Shown one piece after another: positions 27,861-37,079 of a stretch of 64,000 nt of DNA. Below the pieces are notes generated by a model that worked only from the letters and a program-made list of their open reading frames with translations, was not told the DNA's origin and ran no database searches. Every line of letters begins with the position of its first letter. The first letter of the stretch is position 1. The stretch lies in assembly GCA_900548005.1 (NCBI GenBank), contig URIZ01000002.1, positions 127,585-191,584 on the forward strand, read 5' to 3'. This stretch comes from an uncultured Eubacteriales bacterium. GTDB taxonomy: Bacteria; Bacillota; Clostridia; Christensenellales; CAG-917. A program made the translations under genes and the position numbers.

Positions 27861-28931
27861 TTAGTCTTCCTTTTGCTCCTCTACGTCTTGATTGAGCGTG
27901 GAATAAGGCTTGACGTCTATCTTCCAGCCGGTAAGTTTTGCGGCAAGACGGGCGTTTTGTCCGCTTCTGCCGATTGCAAGAGAGAGCTTCTCGTCGGGAA
28001 CGATGACCTTTGCGTTCTTCTCTTCTTCGTTGATGGAAACCATAAGCACTTGAGCCGGGCTGAGCGCGCGAGCGATATATTCGATGGGATCTTCGCAATA
28101 TTCGATGACGTCAATCTTCTCACCGCCAAGCTCTGCAACCACTGCGTTGACACGCACGCCCTTGTTGCCGATGCAGCTGCCCACTGCGTCAACGTTGGGA
28201 TCTTCGCTGCTGACTGCAAGTTTCGTTCTGAATCCCGCCTCGCGTACGATGCTGTTGATCTTCACAAGCCCTGCCTTGATTTCGGGAACTTCCATTTCAA
28301 AGAGTCTGCGCACAAAACCTGCCGAACTTCTTGACACGATCACTTGCGCTCCGTGCGCGCCGTCGCGGATTTTCTTGACGTAAACTTTGATCACGTCGTT
28401 GACGTTGTACGTTTCGGTGGGCACTTGATCTTGTTGCATCATCACGCCTTCCATTTGTGTGCCGGTGATTTCAACGTAGACGGTGTTGCCTTCCTTGCGG
28501 CGAACGATTGCGCTGAGAATTTCGCCCGTGCGTTGGCTCATTTCGTCCAAAACAAGATTCTTCTTGTAGTCGTTGATGCGTTGCAAGATGACTTGTTTTG
28601 CGGTTTGAGCAGCGATACGAGAGAAATCCTTGGGTGTGATGTCTTCGATCACAACGTCGCCGAGATTGTATTTCTTGTCGATGTCGCGAGCGTCTTCAAG
28701 AGAGATTTGCGATTCTTCGTCTTCCACTTCTTCGACAACCAACTTGTGAGCGTACACTTTGTAGGTCATCTTCTCTTCGTTGAGGCGAACGGAGATTTGG
28801 CTCGCAAAACCGTATTCTTTCTTGTATGCAGACACGAGTCCCGCCTCGATGGATTCGATCATCGATTCTTTGGGAATACGTTGTTCTCTTTCAAGATCGT
28901 CAAGTGCCTGAAAGAACTCTTTGTTAATCAT
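27861..28931 (-). CDS. nusA: Transcription termination/antitermination factor NusA
   Basis: RNA polymerase elongation factor (356 residues, typical of Firmicutes without the C-terminal acidic repeats). The N-terminal RNAP-binding domain is followed by S1 (about 135-200), KH1 and KH2 (DPNVDAVGSCIGNKGVRVNA, about residues 245-264). A perfect AGGAGG lies before ATG 28931. It follows rimP by 12 nt. Confidence 0.96.
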   Translation of the reverse strand: MINKEFFQALDDLEREQRIPKESMIESIEAGLVSAYKKEYGFASQISVRLNEEKMTYKVYAHKLVVEEVEDEESQISLEDARDIDKKYNLGDVVIEDITPKDFSRIAAQTAKQVILQRINDYKKNLVLDEMSQRTGEILSAIVRRKEGNTVYVEITGTQMEGVMMQQDQVPTETYNVNDVIKVYVKKIRDGAHGAQVIVSRSSAGFVRRLFEMEVPEIKAGLVKINSIVREAGFRTKLAVSSEDPNVDAVGSCIGNKGVRVNAVVAELGGEKIDVIEYCEDPIEYIARALSPAQVLMVSINEEEKNAKVIVPDEKLSLAIGRSGQNARLAAKLTGWKIDVKPYSTLNQDVEEQKED

Positions 28932-28943
28932 GGTAGTTTCCTC

Positions 28944-29423
28944 CTAAAACCTTACGTACGGTTGTACTTTGGTCAATAAATTTCTTTTGAGTGTTATTTC
29001 TTTCGGCTTTTTGCCGTACGTCTTGACGACGACGTTTTCATCGTCATAGGCAACAAGCAAGCCGTGAGTTTTGTTCTTTTGAGCGTCTATGCACTCGATC
29101 TCGGTGTCAAGAGCTCTGCGGAAATCATCGTCCGTGACAATCTTTCTGTCAAGCCCCGATGACGAAACGTTCAGCACATAATCGTCCGCAAAATCGTCTT
29201 CGAGCGCGTCAAGCGACGCCGAAAACAAGTTGTGCACCTTCTCGCAATCGTCAAGCCCGATGCCTTCCTTCTTCCACAGATACGCCTCAACGGTGAGTTT
29301 TCCGTATTGCTTGTAGAAGGACACGTCCACAAGCTCGATGCCGTCGCCTGCACTTTGGACGGCAGCCAACGCAAGATTCTTCACTTTTTCGGCAAGTTCT
29401 GCCGACACGAGTTCGTTTGCCAT
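28944..29423 (-). CDS. rimP: Ribosome maturation factor RimP
   Basis: 30S assembly factor (159 residues). The N-terminal alpha-beta domain contains DGIELVDVSFYKQYG and LDDCEKVH. The segment LNVSSSGLDRKIVTDDDFRR leads into the C-terminal SH3-like domain. AAAGGAG supports the ATG at 29423 over the GTG at 29429. It is the first gene of the rimP-nusA-infB operon, with its own promoter and a hairpin in the leader. Confidence 0.94.
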   Translation of the reverse strand: MANELVSAELAEKVKNLALAAVQSAGDGIELVDVSFYKQYGKLTVEAYLWKKEGIGLDDCEKVHNLFSASLDALEDDFADDYVLNVSSSGLDRKIVTDDDFRRALDTEIECIDAQKNKTHGLLVAYDDENVVVKTYGKKPKEITLKRNLLTKVQPYVRF

Positions 29424-29451
29424 AAGCACTCCTTTGCCTTATCTAAAACAA

Positions 29452-29473
29452 AGAGTGAGCCATCGCTCACTCT
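29452..29473 (-). terminator. Hairpin in the rimP leader (attenuator or terminator)
   Basis: A perfect 9-bp stem (29452-29460 with 29465-29473), followed on the minus strand by a T-rich stretch. It lies between the candidate rimP promoter and the rimP start, so it would either terminate upstream transcription or attenuate the operon. Confidence 0.6.
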
Positions 29474-29497
29474 AGTAAATCTTACTATCGTATTTAT

Positions 29498-29526
29498 ACC
29501 TTACCACATTTTTTCGCCGATTGCAA
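29498..29526 (-). promoter_or_regulatory. Candidate promoter for the rimP-nusA-infB operon
   Basis: On the minus strand TTGCAA (29521-29526) and TAAGGT (29498-29503) are separated by 17 nt. The -10 box is weak. The predicted leader of about 70 nt contains the hairpin at 29452-29473. Confidence 0.45.
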
Positions 29527-29655
29527 GCAAATATAGTATATTATTTATAAATATTAGTTTATTTATAGCTTATAAAGCCGCATTTTCAGTTTCGGATGTC
29601 GATTTAGGTCGATTTAGATCGGCAATCGCCAACACACAACAAAAAACGACTTTGA

Positions 29656-31242
29656 TTACATTCTTGACGCAATCACTTTCAATGCGCCGAACGTGGCAAA
29701 CACGTCGCTCATAGCGCGGTGTGCGTTCTCGTGCGTGATGTCAAAGGCTTTGGAGATTGTTTCCAACTTGCAGTTTGGCAATTCGCTTAGATAGCGGCGA
29801 GCAAGAAGGAGCGTGTCGCAAAGCTCGTTGTCAAAGACGTAACCCTGCTTTTCGGCAATGCGAGCGACAATGGGAAAATCGTAGCCGGCGATGTTGTGTC
29901 CGCAAAGTATGCTACCGTGCGCAAACTTGAAAAAGTCGGGCATCACGTTTTCTATGCTCGGCGCGTCAAGCACCATTGCGTTGTTGATGTGCGTGATCTC
30001 GGTGATTCTTTCGGGTATGCTTGCGGTTGGTTTGACAAGCGTAGAAAAAGTTTCCGTTGGCACACCGTCCACCACTTTGAGTGCGGAAAGCTCGATGATT
30101 TCGGCAAGCTCCGTCTTCAAATCTGTGGTTTCAAGGTCAAACACAACAAAGGTTTTGCCCTTGAAGTATGGCGAGATTTCTTCCACTTTTCCAATATCTA
30201 ACAAGCTCTTCACCGTGTTGTCCACGTATTTTTGCGGAAAAACTGAAGTGTATTTGTCGGGTACGGGCTTGACGGAAGTCAGGTGTATGCTGTCAAAATC
30301 GATGTCCGCCTCGAACATCGCGTTGATCATAAACGACCACGAGTTCGAATATTGCGACCAGCTCACCTTGCCCATGCAGATGACTTGGGTTTGGTCTTTC
30401 AGCTCCACGATTTTGTCTGCCGCCTCGTCGTTTTGGCAAAAACATACGCCTTCTATCTTGCCCGTGGTGTCATCCAGCATAAACTTGACAAACGGCAACG
30501 TTTCTCTGCCCGTCTTGGGATCGTCGGGTTTGTAGCGTTTGTTTTTGTAGGTTTTCTTCTCAATCGCAAAGATTTTGCCGCAAAGCACGATGTTGTCGCA
30601 TGCGGATTTGACGTCAATTATGTAGTTTGGCAGCTGCGCAATACTCTCAACTTTTCCGCGCGAATACACCTTTTCGCCCACACGCGCGTCAACAAGTCGC
30701 ACGGAGCTGTCGTGTTGCACGGTGGTGTCGATGTGCAAATCTTCGTCTTTGAGCTTGCTCAAATCCACGATTTCTTCTTCCGCAACGATGTCGATGTACT
30801 GATTGAAGGAGCAATCGAGAAAATCATTGAGTTTTTCAAGCGTATCGCCTGCAATGAGCATCTTGTAAGTCGGCGTATCGAACAAAAACTTGACGTCAAT
30901 GTCGTTGTCGCCCACTTCGATGTTGAGCGTATCGTCGTTTATACGGCGGAAAATAAGCTGATTGTATCTGTTGAAAAATTCGAGAATCTTGTTTTTGACA
31001 ACGTTGTTGTCGGCGTATGTGCGGATATATTGCACGCTCACCTTGACGCCCGAGAACATCTCTTCGATGATACTTTGCACCTTCTTTTTGCTCTCGTCAT
31101 CGAAATCTCTAACTTCAAAAGCGGAAATGATAAAGCGCACGACAAGTTCGCGCTTATCTTTATAATAAGTCGCGCTGTTGAGTTTGAGCATGGGAAACTC
31201 TCCCTTGCTTCTCATCGTAAATTCTTCAAAAAACTTGGTCAT
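29656..31242 (-). CDS. PolC-like protein with OB and 3'-5' exonuclease domains, no polymerase
   Basis: A 528-residue protein at the place normally held by polC (between ispG and rimP). Residues 1-180 resemble the PolC N-terminal region. About 185-315 form an OB-type domain. About 362-528 form a DnaQ/DEDDh exonuclease with Asp369-x-Glu371, Asp455 (GHNIAGYDFP), His508 and Asp513 (HRAMSD). The PHP domain that surrounds the exonuclease in PolC and the whole polymerase/palm region are missing, and the stop is clean. It is probably an active proofreading-type exonuclease rather than a replicase. The start is set by AAAAGGTGAT before ATG. Confidence 0.85.
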   Translation of the reverse strand: MTKFFEEFTMRSKGEFPMLKLNSATYYKDKRELVVRFIISAFEVRDFDDESKKKVQSIIEEMFSGVKVSVQYIRTYADNNVVKNKILEFFNRYNQLIFRRINDDTLNIEVGDNDIDVKFLFDTPTYKMLIAGDTLEKLNDFLDCSFNQYIDIVAEEEIVDLSKLKDEDLHIDTTVQHDSSVRLVDARVGEKVYSRGKVESIAQLPNYIIDVKSACDNIVLCGKIFAIEKKTYKNKRYKPDDPKTGRETLPFVKFMLDDTTGKIEGVCFCQNDEAADKIVELKDQTQVICMGKVSWSQYSNSWSFMINAMFEADIDFDSIHLTSVKPVPDKYTSVFPQKYVDNTVKSLLDIGKVEEISPYFKGKTFVVFDLETTDLKTELAEIIELSALKVVDGVPTETFSTLVKPTASIPERITEITHINNAMVLDAPSIENVMPDFFKFAHGSILCGHNIAGYDFPIVARIAEKQGYVFDNELCDTLLLARRYLSELPNCKLETISKAFDITHENAHRAMSDVFATFGALKVIASRM

Positions 31243-31257
31243 TTATCACCTTTTGCA

Positions 31258-31303
31258 TTTTATATCAAATGATATAAAATGCATTTTATCCACTGTTCAG
31301 TCG
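31258..31303 (-). promoter_or_regulatory. Palindromic promoter-like element upstream of the PolC-like gene
   Basis: On the minus strand ATATCA-TT-TGATAT followed by AAAA occupies 31275-31258. An AACAGTG-containing block (31303-31290) begins 28 nt upstream, against 39 nt in the copies at 3611 and 41233. The extended -10 reading puts the RNA start about 10 nt before the ATG. Confidence 0.5.
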
Positions 31304-31346
31304 TTTTTTTGTGTTTTTATACCGTTTTGTGTCGCTTTTACGGTTT

Positions 31347-32396
31347 TCAGTCTTTTATGGCTTCGTTGAGCAGTTTTTCAAACTCGACAAGCAAATCTTT
31401 GCTATCGACGGTCTTAAAAATCTTGCCGTCTTTTAGAATAACGGATTTCTCTTTGCCGCCTGCGATGCCAAGGTCGCTGTTCTCGCCTTCGCCTATGCCG
31501 TTGAGCGGACAGCCGAGCACCGAGATTGTCAAAGGCTTGTTGACTGCCGCCGTGAGCATCTCAACCCTGTTTGCAAGCCCTTCCACGTCAATTTCCGTGC
31601 GAGCGCAAGTGGGACAAGACACCACTTCCACGGCGTTTTTGCGTATGCCGAGCGTTTGCAAAATCTTGCGTCCCGCAAGCACTTCTTCTCTTACGTCCGT
31701 TGAGAGCGAAACTCTGATGGTGTCGCCAATTCCTTCGTTTAGCAGCGTTCCTATACCGATTGCCGATTTTATAAGCCCCGTACGCAAAGTGCCTGCCTCG
31801 GTCACGCCGATGTGCAAGGGATAGTCGCACTCTTTTGCGAGCATGCGGTTTGCCTCGATATTGACAAGCGTGTTTGACGCTTTGATCGCCACCACGATGT
31901 CACGCATACCTTGACTTTCAAACACGTTTGCGCACTCCAACGCACTTTCGCACAGCGCACGCGCCTCGTCCATACCCTTGAATTTGGGATCGAGCGAACC
32001 TCCGTTTACGCCCACGCGCACAGGCACTCGCATATCGACAAGTCGCTTTGCAAGGTCTTTTATCTCTGAAAAATCACGCATATTGCCGGGATTCATGCGG
32101 ATTTTCTTTGCGCCGTTGTCAAGTGCAAGATGAGCGAGCTTGTAGCTGTAATGTATGTCCGCAATCAGCGGCAATCCGCATCTTTTTGAGATTTCACCGA
32201 AAGCGTACGCCGATGCCTCGTCCGGCACGGCAAGACGAATAAGGTCGCATCCGACCTTTTGTAAATCATGGATTTGATTGAGCGAGCCTTCAACGTCAAC
32301 GGTCTTTGTGTTGAGCATGGACTGCACCGTTATGGGTGCGTCGCCGCCGATAGCCACGTCACCGACGAAGACTTTGCGTGTATTTCTTCTTTGCAT
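31347..32396 (-). CDS. ispG: 4-hydroxy-3-methylbut-2-enyl diphosphate synthase IspG
   Basis: [4Fe-4S] enzyme of the MEP isoprenoid pathway, using MEcPP. A TIM barrel (about 1-250) is followed by the Fe-S domain with VSCPTC and LGCPLNGIGEGENSDLG, carrying the cluster cysteines and conserved Glu. About 349 residues. ATG at 32396 was chosen; TTG at 32414 is the alternative and neither has a strong Shine-Dalgarno. Its neighbour dxr encodes another step of the same pathway. Confidence 0.95.
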   Translation of the reverse strand: MQRRNTRKVFVGDVAIGGDAPITVQSMLNTKTVDVEGSLNQIHDLQKVGCDLIRLAVPDEASAYAFGEISKRCGLPLIADIHYSYKLAHLALDNGAKKIRMNPGNMRDFSEIKDLAKRLVDMRVPVRVGVNGGSLDPKFKGMDEARALCESALECANVFESQGMRDIVVAIKASNTLVNIEANRMLAKECDYPLHIGVTEAGTLRTGLIKSAIGIGTLLNEGIGDTIRVSLSTDVREEVLAGRKILQTLGIRKNAVEVVSCPTCARTEIDVEGLANRVEMLTAAVNKPLTISVLGCPLNGIGEGENSDLGIAGGKEKSVILKDGKIFKTVDSKDLLVEFEKLLNEAIKD

Positions 32397-32546
32397 AGTT
32401 GTGTTTTGCGACAATGCGGCAAGCCTTTGTCGTCCGCAATTATCGTTTATATTGTGATTGTCTATTGTTTGTTGTATTTATATTGTTTGTTGTGATTGTC
32501 AATTGCTTATTGCAATTGCCGATTTGTCTTGCGGCTTATTCAAAAT

Positions 32547-33857
32547 CTATCGCTTGACCAAGTGGAACACGTCAAGGAACACCGCAAGCACCAGCAACAG
32601 CACCAGCCCGACCGTGTGTATCACCGCCTCGACTTTTCTCGGGACAGGCTTTTTGAATATCATTTCTATGAGCGTAAACAACATTCTACTGCCGTCAAGA
32701 GCCGGGAACGGTAACAAGTTCATCACCGCAAGGTTTGCCGAGATGATTGCCACAACGTACATAAACGAGTCAAAACCAAGCGCGGACACCTTTGCCATGG
32801 TGATGATTGTGGTGATTGTGCCGCCTGCTCCTTCGATGCCCATTTTGCCCGTGATCAATGCGCCGAACGACGCCAAGATCTTGAACACGATAAAGAAACA
32901 GAAACTCCATGCCCTACCAAAAGCAAGGAAAAACGGAAGTTTCGCCCTTGCGATCGTGCGAGTTATGCCAAAGCCGTAGCTGTAAAAGCCGTTCGCATCT
33001 TCGGGATTTGTGCCTTTTTGCACTTTCATTGTGCTTTGCTCGCAGATCTCGCCTTTTTCATCATAGTGGACAACGGTCACAATAAAGGCGTCGTTAGACT
33101 CAACGGTGGCAAGATAGTCCGCATACGCAACGGGCGTATCCAATTTTTTGCCGTCAACGGCATAGATATAGTCGCCGTCTTCAAACGGATCGTAGAAGAA
33201 TTTGCTTGCGGTGATTTTGATACGTTTTCCGTTTCTGAGCACTCTAAATTCTGCATTGTCGCCCACTTTTTTGAAGACGTTGTCAAGGTCTTCCTGCGCC
33301 ATGAGATTGATCTGTTTTCCGTTGACCGAAAGCAGAACGTCGCCTTGCTCGAACACGTTTTGATAGCTCGGAACGTCATACGTCCCCACCACGTACGGAA
33401 GGGGTTGACCGTAAGCGGAAAAATAGATCGTGATGATCAAAATCGCGCTCAAAAAGTTCATAAACGCGCCCGAAAACAGCACGATCAAACGTTTCCACGG
33501 CTTTTGATTGTTGAAAGCGTCCGGATCTTTGATGATGTTGCCGTTTGCGTCCTTGACTTGATTGCCGTTTTCATCCAACAACGCACCGTCTGCGTCTTCG
33601 CCGTGGAAGGCGCAAAAACCGCCTATCGGGAACGGACGGATAGAAAACAGCTCGCCCGTCTTCTTGTTCTTGCGTTTGAAGATTTTCGGGCCGAATCCGA
33701 TTGCAAATTCGTCTATTTTGAAGCCGAGAAGTTTGCCTGCCGTGTAGTGACCGAGCTCGTGAACGACAATCATCACCATAAGCGCGAGCAAGGCGAGCAG
33801 GACGTAACCTATATAGGCGAAAACTTCGCCGACCGTTGCGGACAATATGTTCAACAT
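32547..33857 (-). CDS. rseP: Site-2 zinc metalloprotease RseP
   Basis: Intramembrane protease (436 residues). HELGH is in the first membrane helix (VVHELGHYTAGK, about residues 28-39). A PDZ-like region occupies about 180-300. The second zinc/active-site motif NLLPFPALDGSRM (about 385-397) is followed by a last transmembrane helix. It overlaps dxr by 7 nt in the conserved cdsA-dxr-rseP-ispG order. Confidence 0.94.
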   Translation of the reverse strand: MLNILSATVGEVFAYIGYVLLALLALMVMIVVHELGHYTAGKLLGFKIDEFAIGFGPKIFKRKNKKTGELFSIRPFPIGGFCAFHGEDADGALLDENGNQVKDANGNIIKDPDAFNNQKPWKRLIVLFSGAFMNFLSAILIITIYFSAYGQPLPYVVGTYDVPSYQNVFEQGDVLLSVNGKQINLMAQEDLDNVFKKVGDNAEFRVLRNGKRIKITASKFFYDPFEDGDYIYAVDGKKLDTPVAYADYLATVESNDAFIVTVVHYDEKGEICEQSTMKVQKGTNPEDANGFYSYGFGITRTIARAKLPFFLAFGRAWSFCFFIVFKILASFGALITGKMGIEGAGGTITTIITMAKVSALGFDSFMYVVAIISANLAVMNLLPFPALDGSRMLFTLIEMIFKKPVPRKVEAVIHTVGLVLLLVLAVFLDVFHLVKR

Positions 33858-35005
33858 TTGATACCTATCACAGAATAAGTGTATTTTCTTGCTTGCTCGT
33901 CTATGCCAAGAATATCTTCAAGCTCGACATCGCCCACCTTCTTGAACTTGGTATACACTTTTGCAAGCGTGTTTGCGATGTCGTTGTACTTGATTTTGCC
34001 TTTCAAGAACTCTTCCACAAGCACTTCGTCGCAAGCGGAAATTGCTATACACGCGCCTTCGCCTGCGTTTGCGGCGTCGATTGCGATCTTCAAGCAGCGA
34101 TATCTGTCAAAATCGGGCTCGGAAAAGGTTATCGAGCCGAGTTTTGCAAGATCGAGCGGCTCAACCGAAAATTGAGCGTGATCGGGATAGAACAACGCCG
34201 TATCGATTGAAAGGCGCATATCGGGCGTGGACAAAAGAGCTTTCATGCCGCCGTCCGTGTATTCCACAAGCGAATGTACGACGCTTTGACGGTGCATCAC
34301 CACTTTCACGTCCTTTGCGCTCACTTCAAATAGGCGCATTGCCTCGATAACTTCCAAACCTTTGTTGAAAAGCGTTGCCGAGTCTATCGTGACTTTCTTG
34401 CCCATGCTCCACACGGGATGTTTCAAGCAATCTTCCGCCTTGACTTTCGCAAGCGCGCTTGCGGGCATATCTCGCAACGCTCCGCCGCTCGCCGTCAAGA
34501 CAAGACTCTTGACAAACTTCTTGTTTTCACCGCGCAAGCACGAGAAAATCGCCGAATGTTCGGTGTCAAGCGGAAGAATTTTGCCGCCGTACTTCTTTTC
34601 AAGCATTTTCAGGTGTCTGCCGGCACAAACTATGGTTTCTTTGTTTGCGATTGCAAGCGTACCGCCCCTTTTCAAAGTGGCGACAGCCGCCCAAAGCCCC
34701 GCAATGCCCGTAACCGCCAAAACGACGATGTCGGACGGAATCGTGGCAAGCTCTTCGAGCGAATTTAGGCATTTTGACGTTTTTTCGTCTTCGAGAAAGT
34801 CAAAAAGCGAACTTTGCACTTCCACCGCGCCGCTCGGAAAATAATAATGCGTGGGATTGTATTTTTCAATCTGTTCACGCAAAAGCGACTCGTTGGTATA
34901 AGCTGAAAGCCCGACCACCTTGAAAGCGTCGGGATGTTGAGAAATAGTAGCAAGCACCTGTCTGCCGACAGAGCCTGTGCTGCCAAGTATCGTAACTGTT
35001 TTCAT
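33851..35005 (-). CDS. dxr: 1-deoxy-D-xylulose 5-phosphate reductoisomerase
   Basis: NADPH-dependent second step of the MEP pathway (384 residues). The nucleotide-binding start TILGSTGSVGRQVL, the metal/substrate region DTEHSAIFSCL (about residues 148-158), ALRDMPASALAKV and the HRQSVVHSLVEY motif are all present. AAGGATACA precedes the ATG. A 315-nt gap separates it from cdsA, so it may have its own promoter. Confidence 0.96.
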   Translation of the reverse strand: MKTVTILGSTGSVGRQVLATISQHPDAFKVVGLSAYTNESLLREQIEKYNPTHYYFPSGAVEVQSSLFDFLEDEKTSKCLNSLEELATIPSDIVVLAVTGIAGLWAAVATLKRGGTLAIANKETIVCAGRHLKMLEKKYGGKILPLDTEHSAIFSCLRGENKKFVKSLVLTASGGALRDMPASALAKVKAEDCLKHPVWSMGKKVTIDSATLFNKGLEVIEAMRLFEVSAKDVKVVMHRQSVVHSLVEYTDGGMKALLSTPDMRLSIDTALFYPDHAQFSVEPLDLAKLGSITFSEPDFDRYRCLKIAIDAANAGEGACIAISACDEVLVEEFLKGKIKYNDIANTLAKVYTKFKKVGDVELEDILGIDEQARKYTYSVIGIKC

Positions 35006-35320
35006 TGTATCCTTATAGGCATGCGCGCCGCATAGGCAGAGATTTCAAGTCTTTTGCAAGCCCATATATTCTTATGTTATGACGGCAATATTAAACGTGT
35101 ATGAAACGACGCCATATTGAAAATATCGCCGCGATTTTTCAAATTTTATCGATTTCGATTGAATATTTTTGCAATCGCATCCATTCGGATTGCCGATTTA
35201 ACGGCAGTTGCATAGATTTTGATTGTCTACGCTCTCAAATCTTATCGTTTGCGAATGTCGATTTCCAATCAACAATAACAACAGAGCGTGTTAGATGCTT
35301 GATTTTGACAAAAACGGCAA
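35006..35320. other. Gene-free spacer between cdsA and dxr
   Basis: No gene on either strand has a ribosome binding site and sensible start. The end nearest dxr holds a GC-rich alternating tract (GCATGCGCGC, about 35020-35029) just before the dxr ribosome binding site. The rest is AT-rich without clear structure. Confidence 0.5.
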
Positions 35321-36313
35321 TCAATAGCCGTAGCAGCACGAGAATGCTATGAGCAAAACCACAAGGCAGTACATAACGCTGTCGATTCTGTCCATAAAGC
35401 CGCCGTGCCCCGGGAAGATCTTGCCGTAGTCCTTTATGCCGATCGCGCGCTTGATGCGTGATGCCGCAAGGTCGCCAAGCTCGGACAAAACTCCGCAAAC
35501 AAGACCTATTGCAAGATAGATGAGCGCGCTCTTCCACTCCCAACCGACAACCGTGTGCGGAATAAGGAAGGTGTAATGCGCGCCTTCTATGAATGCGGGA
35601 TAATACTTTGCGCACATCTCGAACACAACCCAGAACAGCATGGACAACACCATGCCGCCAAACAAGCCGCCTATGCCGCCTGCCACCGTCTTTTTGGGGC
35701 TGATTTTGGGGCAAAGTTTCTTTCCGCCGATCATAGAGCCGAACCAATACGCAAACGAGTCACTGCCGAGAATGGGCACGAGAATTGCGTACAAAATGGC
35801 AAACAATGCGCTGTATTTGTAGCTTATCACCCACGCGGACGCAAGGAACAGCATGGGATATACAAGGATAAACACGTTGGCAAACAAATCTTTGACTTCG
35901 CATGCCTTGGGATCGTCAAGCGTAAGCTCAATGCCCGCCTCTTTTGCGTCATCCACTTCTTTTTGCGTGTGTTTTGCGGGCTTGAACGTGAATATGGTGA
36001 GTGCCATCATGGAGCATACGAGCAACACAATAAGCAGACCTTGAACGCCTGCGCTTGTTTGCACACTGCCTTGTCCGATAAAGTGTTGCATGAGATAATA
36101 CGTGGGATAGGACGCAACGAGCATCGTCACCACGGGCGCGACAAACATCTTGTAGCCTGCGCCTTTGAAACACTTGAACATCTCGTACACCGAGCCTGCA
36201 AGGAAAAGCAAAATCAGCATATCGATAAATATCGGGCTGACAAAATAGCCTGCCACCATAAACCCGGCGACAATGACAAGAAGCACGATTGCGGTCAAAG
36301 TTCTTTTGAGCAT
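35321..36313 (-). CDS. cdsA: Phosphatidate cytidylyltransferase CdsA
   Basis: Integral membrane enzyme making CDP-diacylglycerol (330 residues, longer than the usual 260-280). Several transmembrane helices are evident. The C-terminal CDS signature reads SELGDLAASRIKRAIGIKDY, followed by the FPGHGGFMDRID motif. A loop of about 35 hydrophilic residues (about 125-160) is an insertion relative to short homologues. The start at 36313 follows AGGGAG; the longer frame to 36364 is not supported. It is downstream of uppS. Confidence 0.93.
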   Translation of the reverse strand: MLKRTLTAIVLLVIVAGFMVAGYFVSPIFIDMLILLFLAGSVYEMFKCFKGAGYKMFVAPVVTMLVASYPTYYLMQHFIGQGSVQTSAGVQGLLIVLLVCSMMALTIFTFKPAKHTQKEVDDAKEAGIELTLDDPKACEVKDLFANVFILVYPMLFLASAWVISYKYSALFAILYAILVPILGSDSFAYWFGSMIGGKKLCPKISPKKTVAGGIGGLFGGMVLSMLFWVVFEMCAKYYPAFIEGAHYTFLIPHTVVGWEWKSALIYLAIGLVCGVLSELGDLAASRIKRAIGIKDYGKIFPGHGGFMDRIDSVMYCLVVLLIAFSCCYGY

Positions 36314-36425
36314 AACGACTCCCTTGTATATACTTGTATATACAAAATTGTGATTGGCAAGCAAAATCTATGCCGTTTTGCCTGCCCTATGTCTGCAAAA
36401 AACCTGCAAACGATGAAAATCGGGA

Positions 36426-37079
36426 TTATTTCCCGAATTTTCGTTGACGTTTTTCAAACTCGTCAAGGATGAAATCTACGTCGTTCTCTTCCATATCCGG
36501 CCAGAGCTTGTCCAAAAACATAAGCTCGGCATAAGCGGATTCGTACAACATAAAATTGGAAAGCCGCATCTCACCGCCCGTTCTGACAACAAGGTCAAGC
36601 GGCGGCAAATTTGCGCTTGACAAATGCTTTTCAAACGTGTCTTCCACAAATTCGCCGTGATCGTAGCAAATCTTGGCTGCGTGGATGATGTCTGACCTTG
36701 CGCCGTAATTGAAAGCGATGTTGAGCGCAATGCCCTTGTTCTCACGCGTGTTTTCTTCGATATTCTCGATAGAATCGGCAAGTTTGTCGTCAAGGGCTGC
36801 AATATCCCCCATATACGTGATGCGCATATCGCCGTCATAGGTGAGATTGAACTTCTTCACCACGTCCGATATCGCCTTGACTTCGTTTTCGGGGCGTTGC
36901 CAGTTTTCCGTTGAAAAAGCGTAAACGGAAACAGCGTCCACGCCGCATTCGCCAAGACGTTTGAGCACTCTACGTAAGGCGCAAAGCCCGTACGCATAAC
37001 CTTCGGCGCGCGACATGCCGTGAGCAGATGCCCACCTGCCGTTTCCGTCCATAATAAAACCGATATGTTGTGGTTTCAT
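36426..37079 (-). CDS. uppS: Undecaprenyl diphosphate synthase UppS
   Basis: cis-Prenyltransferase making the lipid carrier for cell-wall synthesis. FIMDGNGRWA (about residues 8-17) carries the catalytic Asp. The C-terminal motif VRTGGEMRLSNFML is the substrate-binding region. At 217 residues it is somewhat shorter than the common 240-250, but all key motifs are present. The start overlaps the frr stop by one base. Confidence 0.94.
   Translation of the reverse strand: MKPQHIGFIMDGNGRWASAHGMSRAEGYAYGLCALRRVLKRLGECGVDAVSVYAFSTENWQRPENEVKAISDVVKKFNLTYDGDMRITYMGDIAALDDKLADSIENIEENTRENKGIALNIAFNYGARSDIIHAAKICYDHGEFVEDTFEKHLSSANLPPLDLVVRTGGEMRLSNFMLYESAYAELMFLDKLWPDMEENDVDFILDEFEKRQRKFGK

Noticed and set aside
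26576..27895. A 439-codon + strand frame opposite infB
   Set aside because: It is antisense to well-conserved infB, L7Ae and ylxR. The reading is low-complexity Phe/Leu/Arg produced by Lys/Glu codons on the other strand, with no ribosome binding site.
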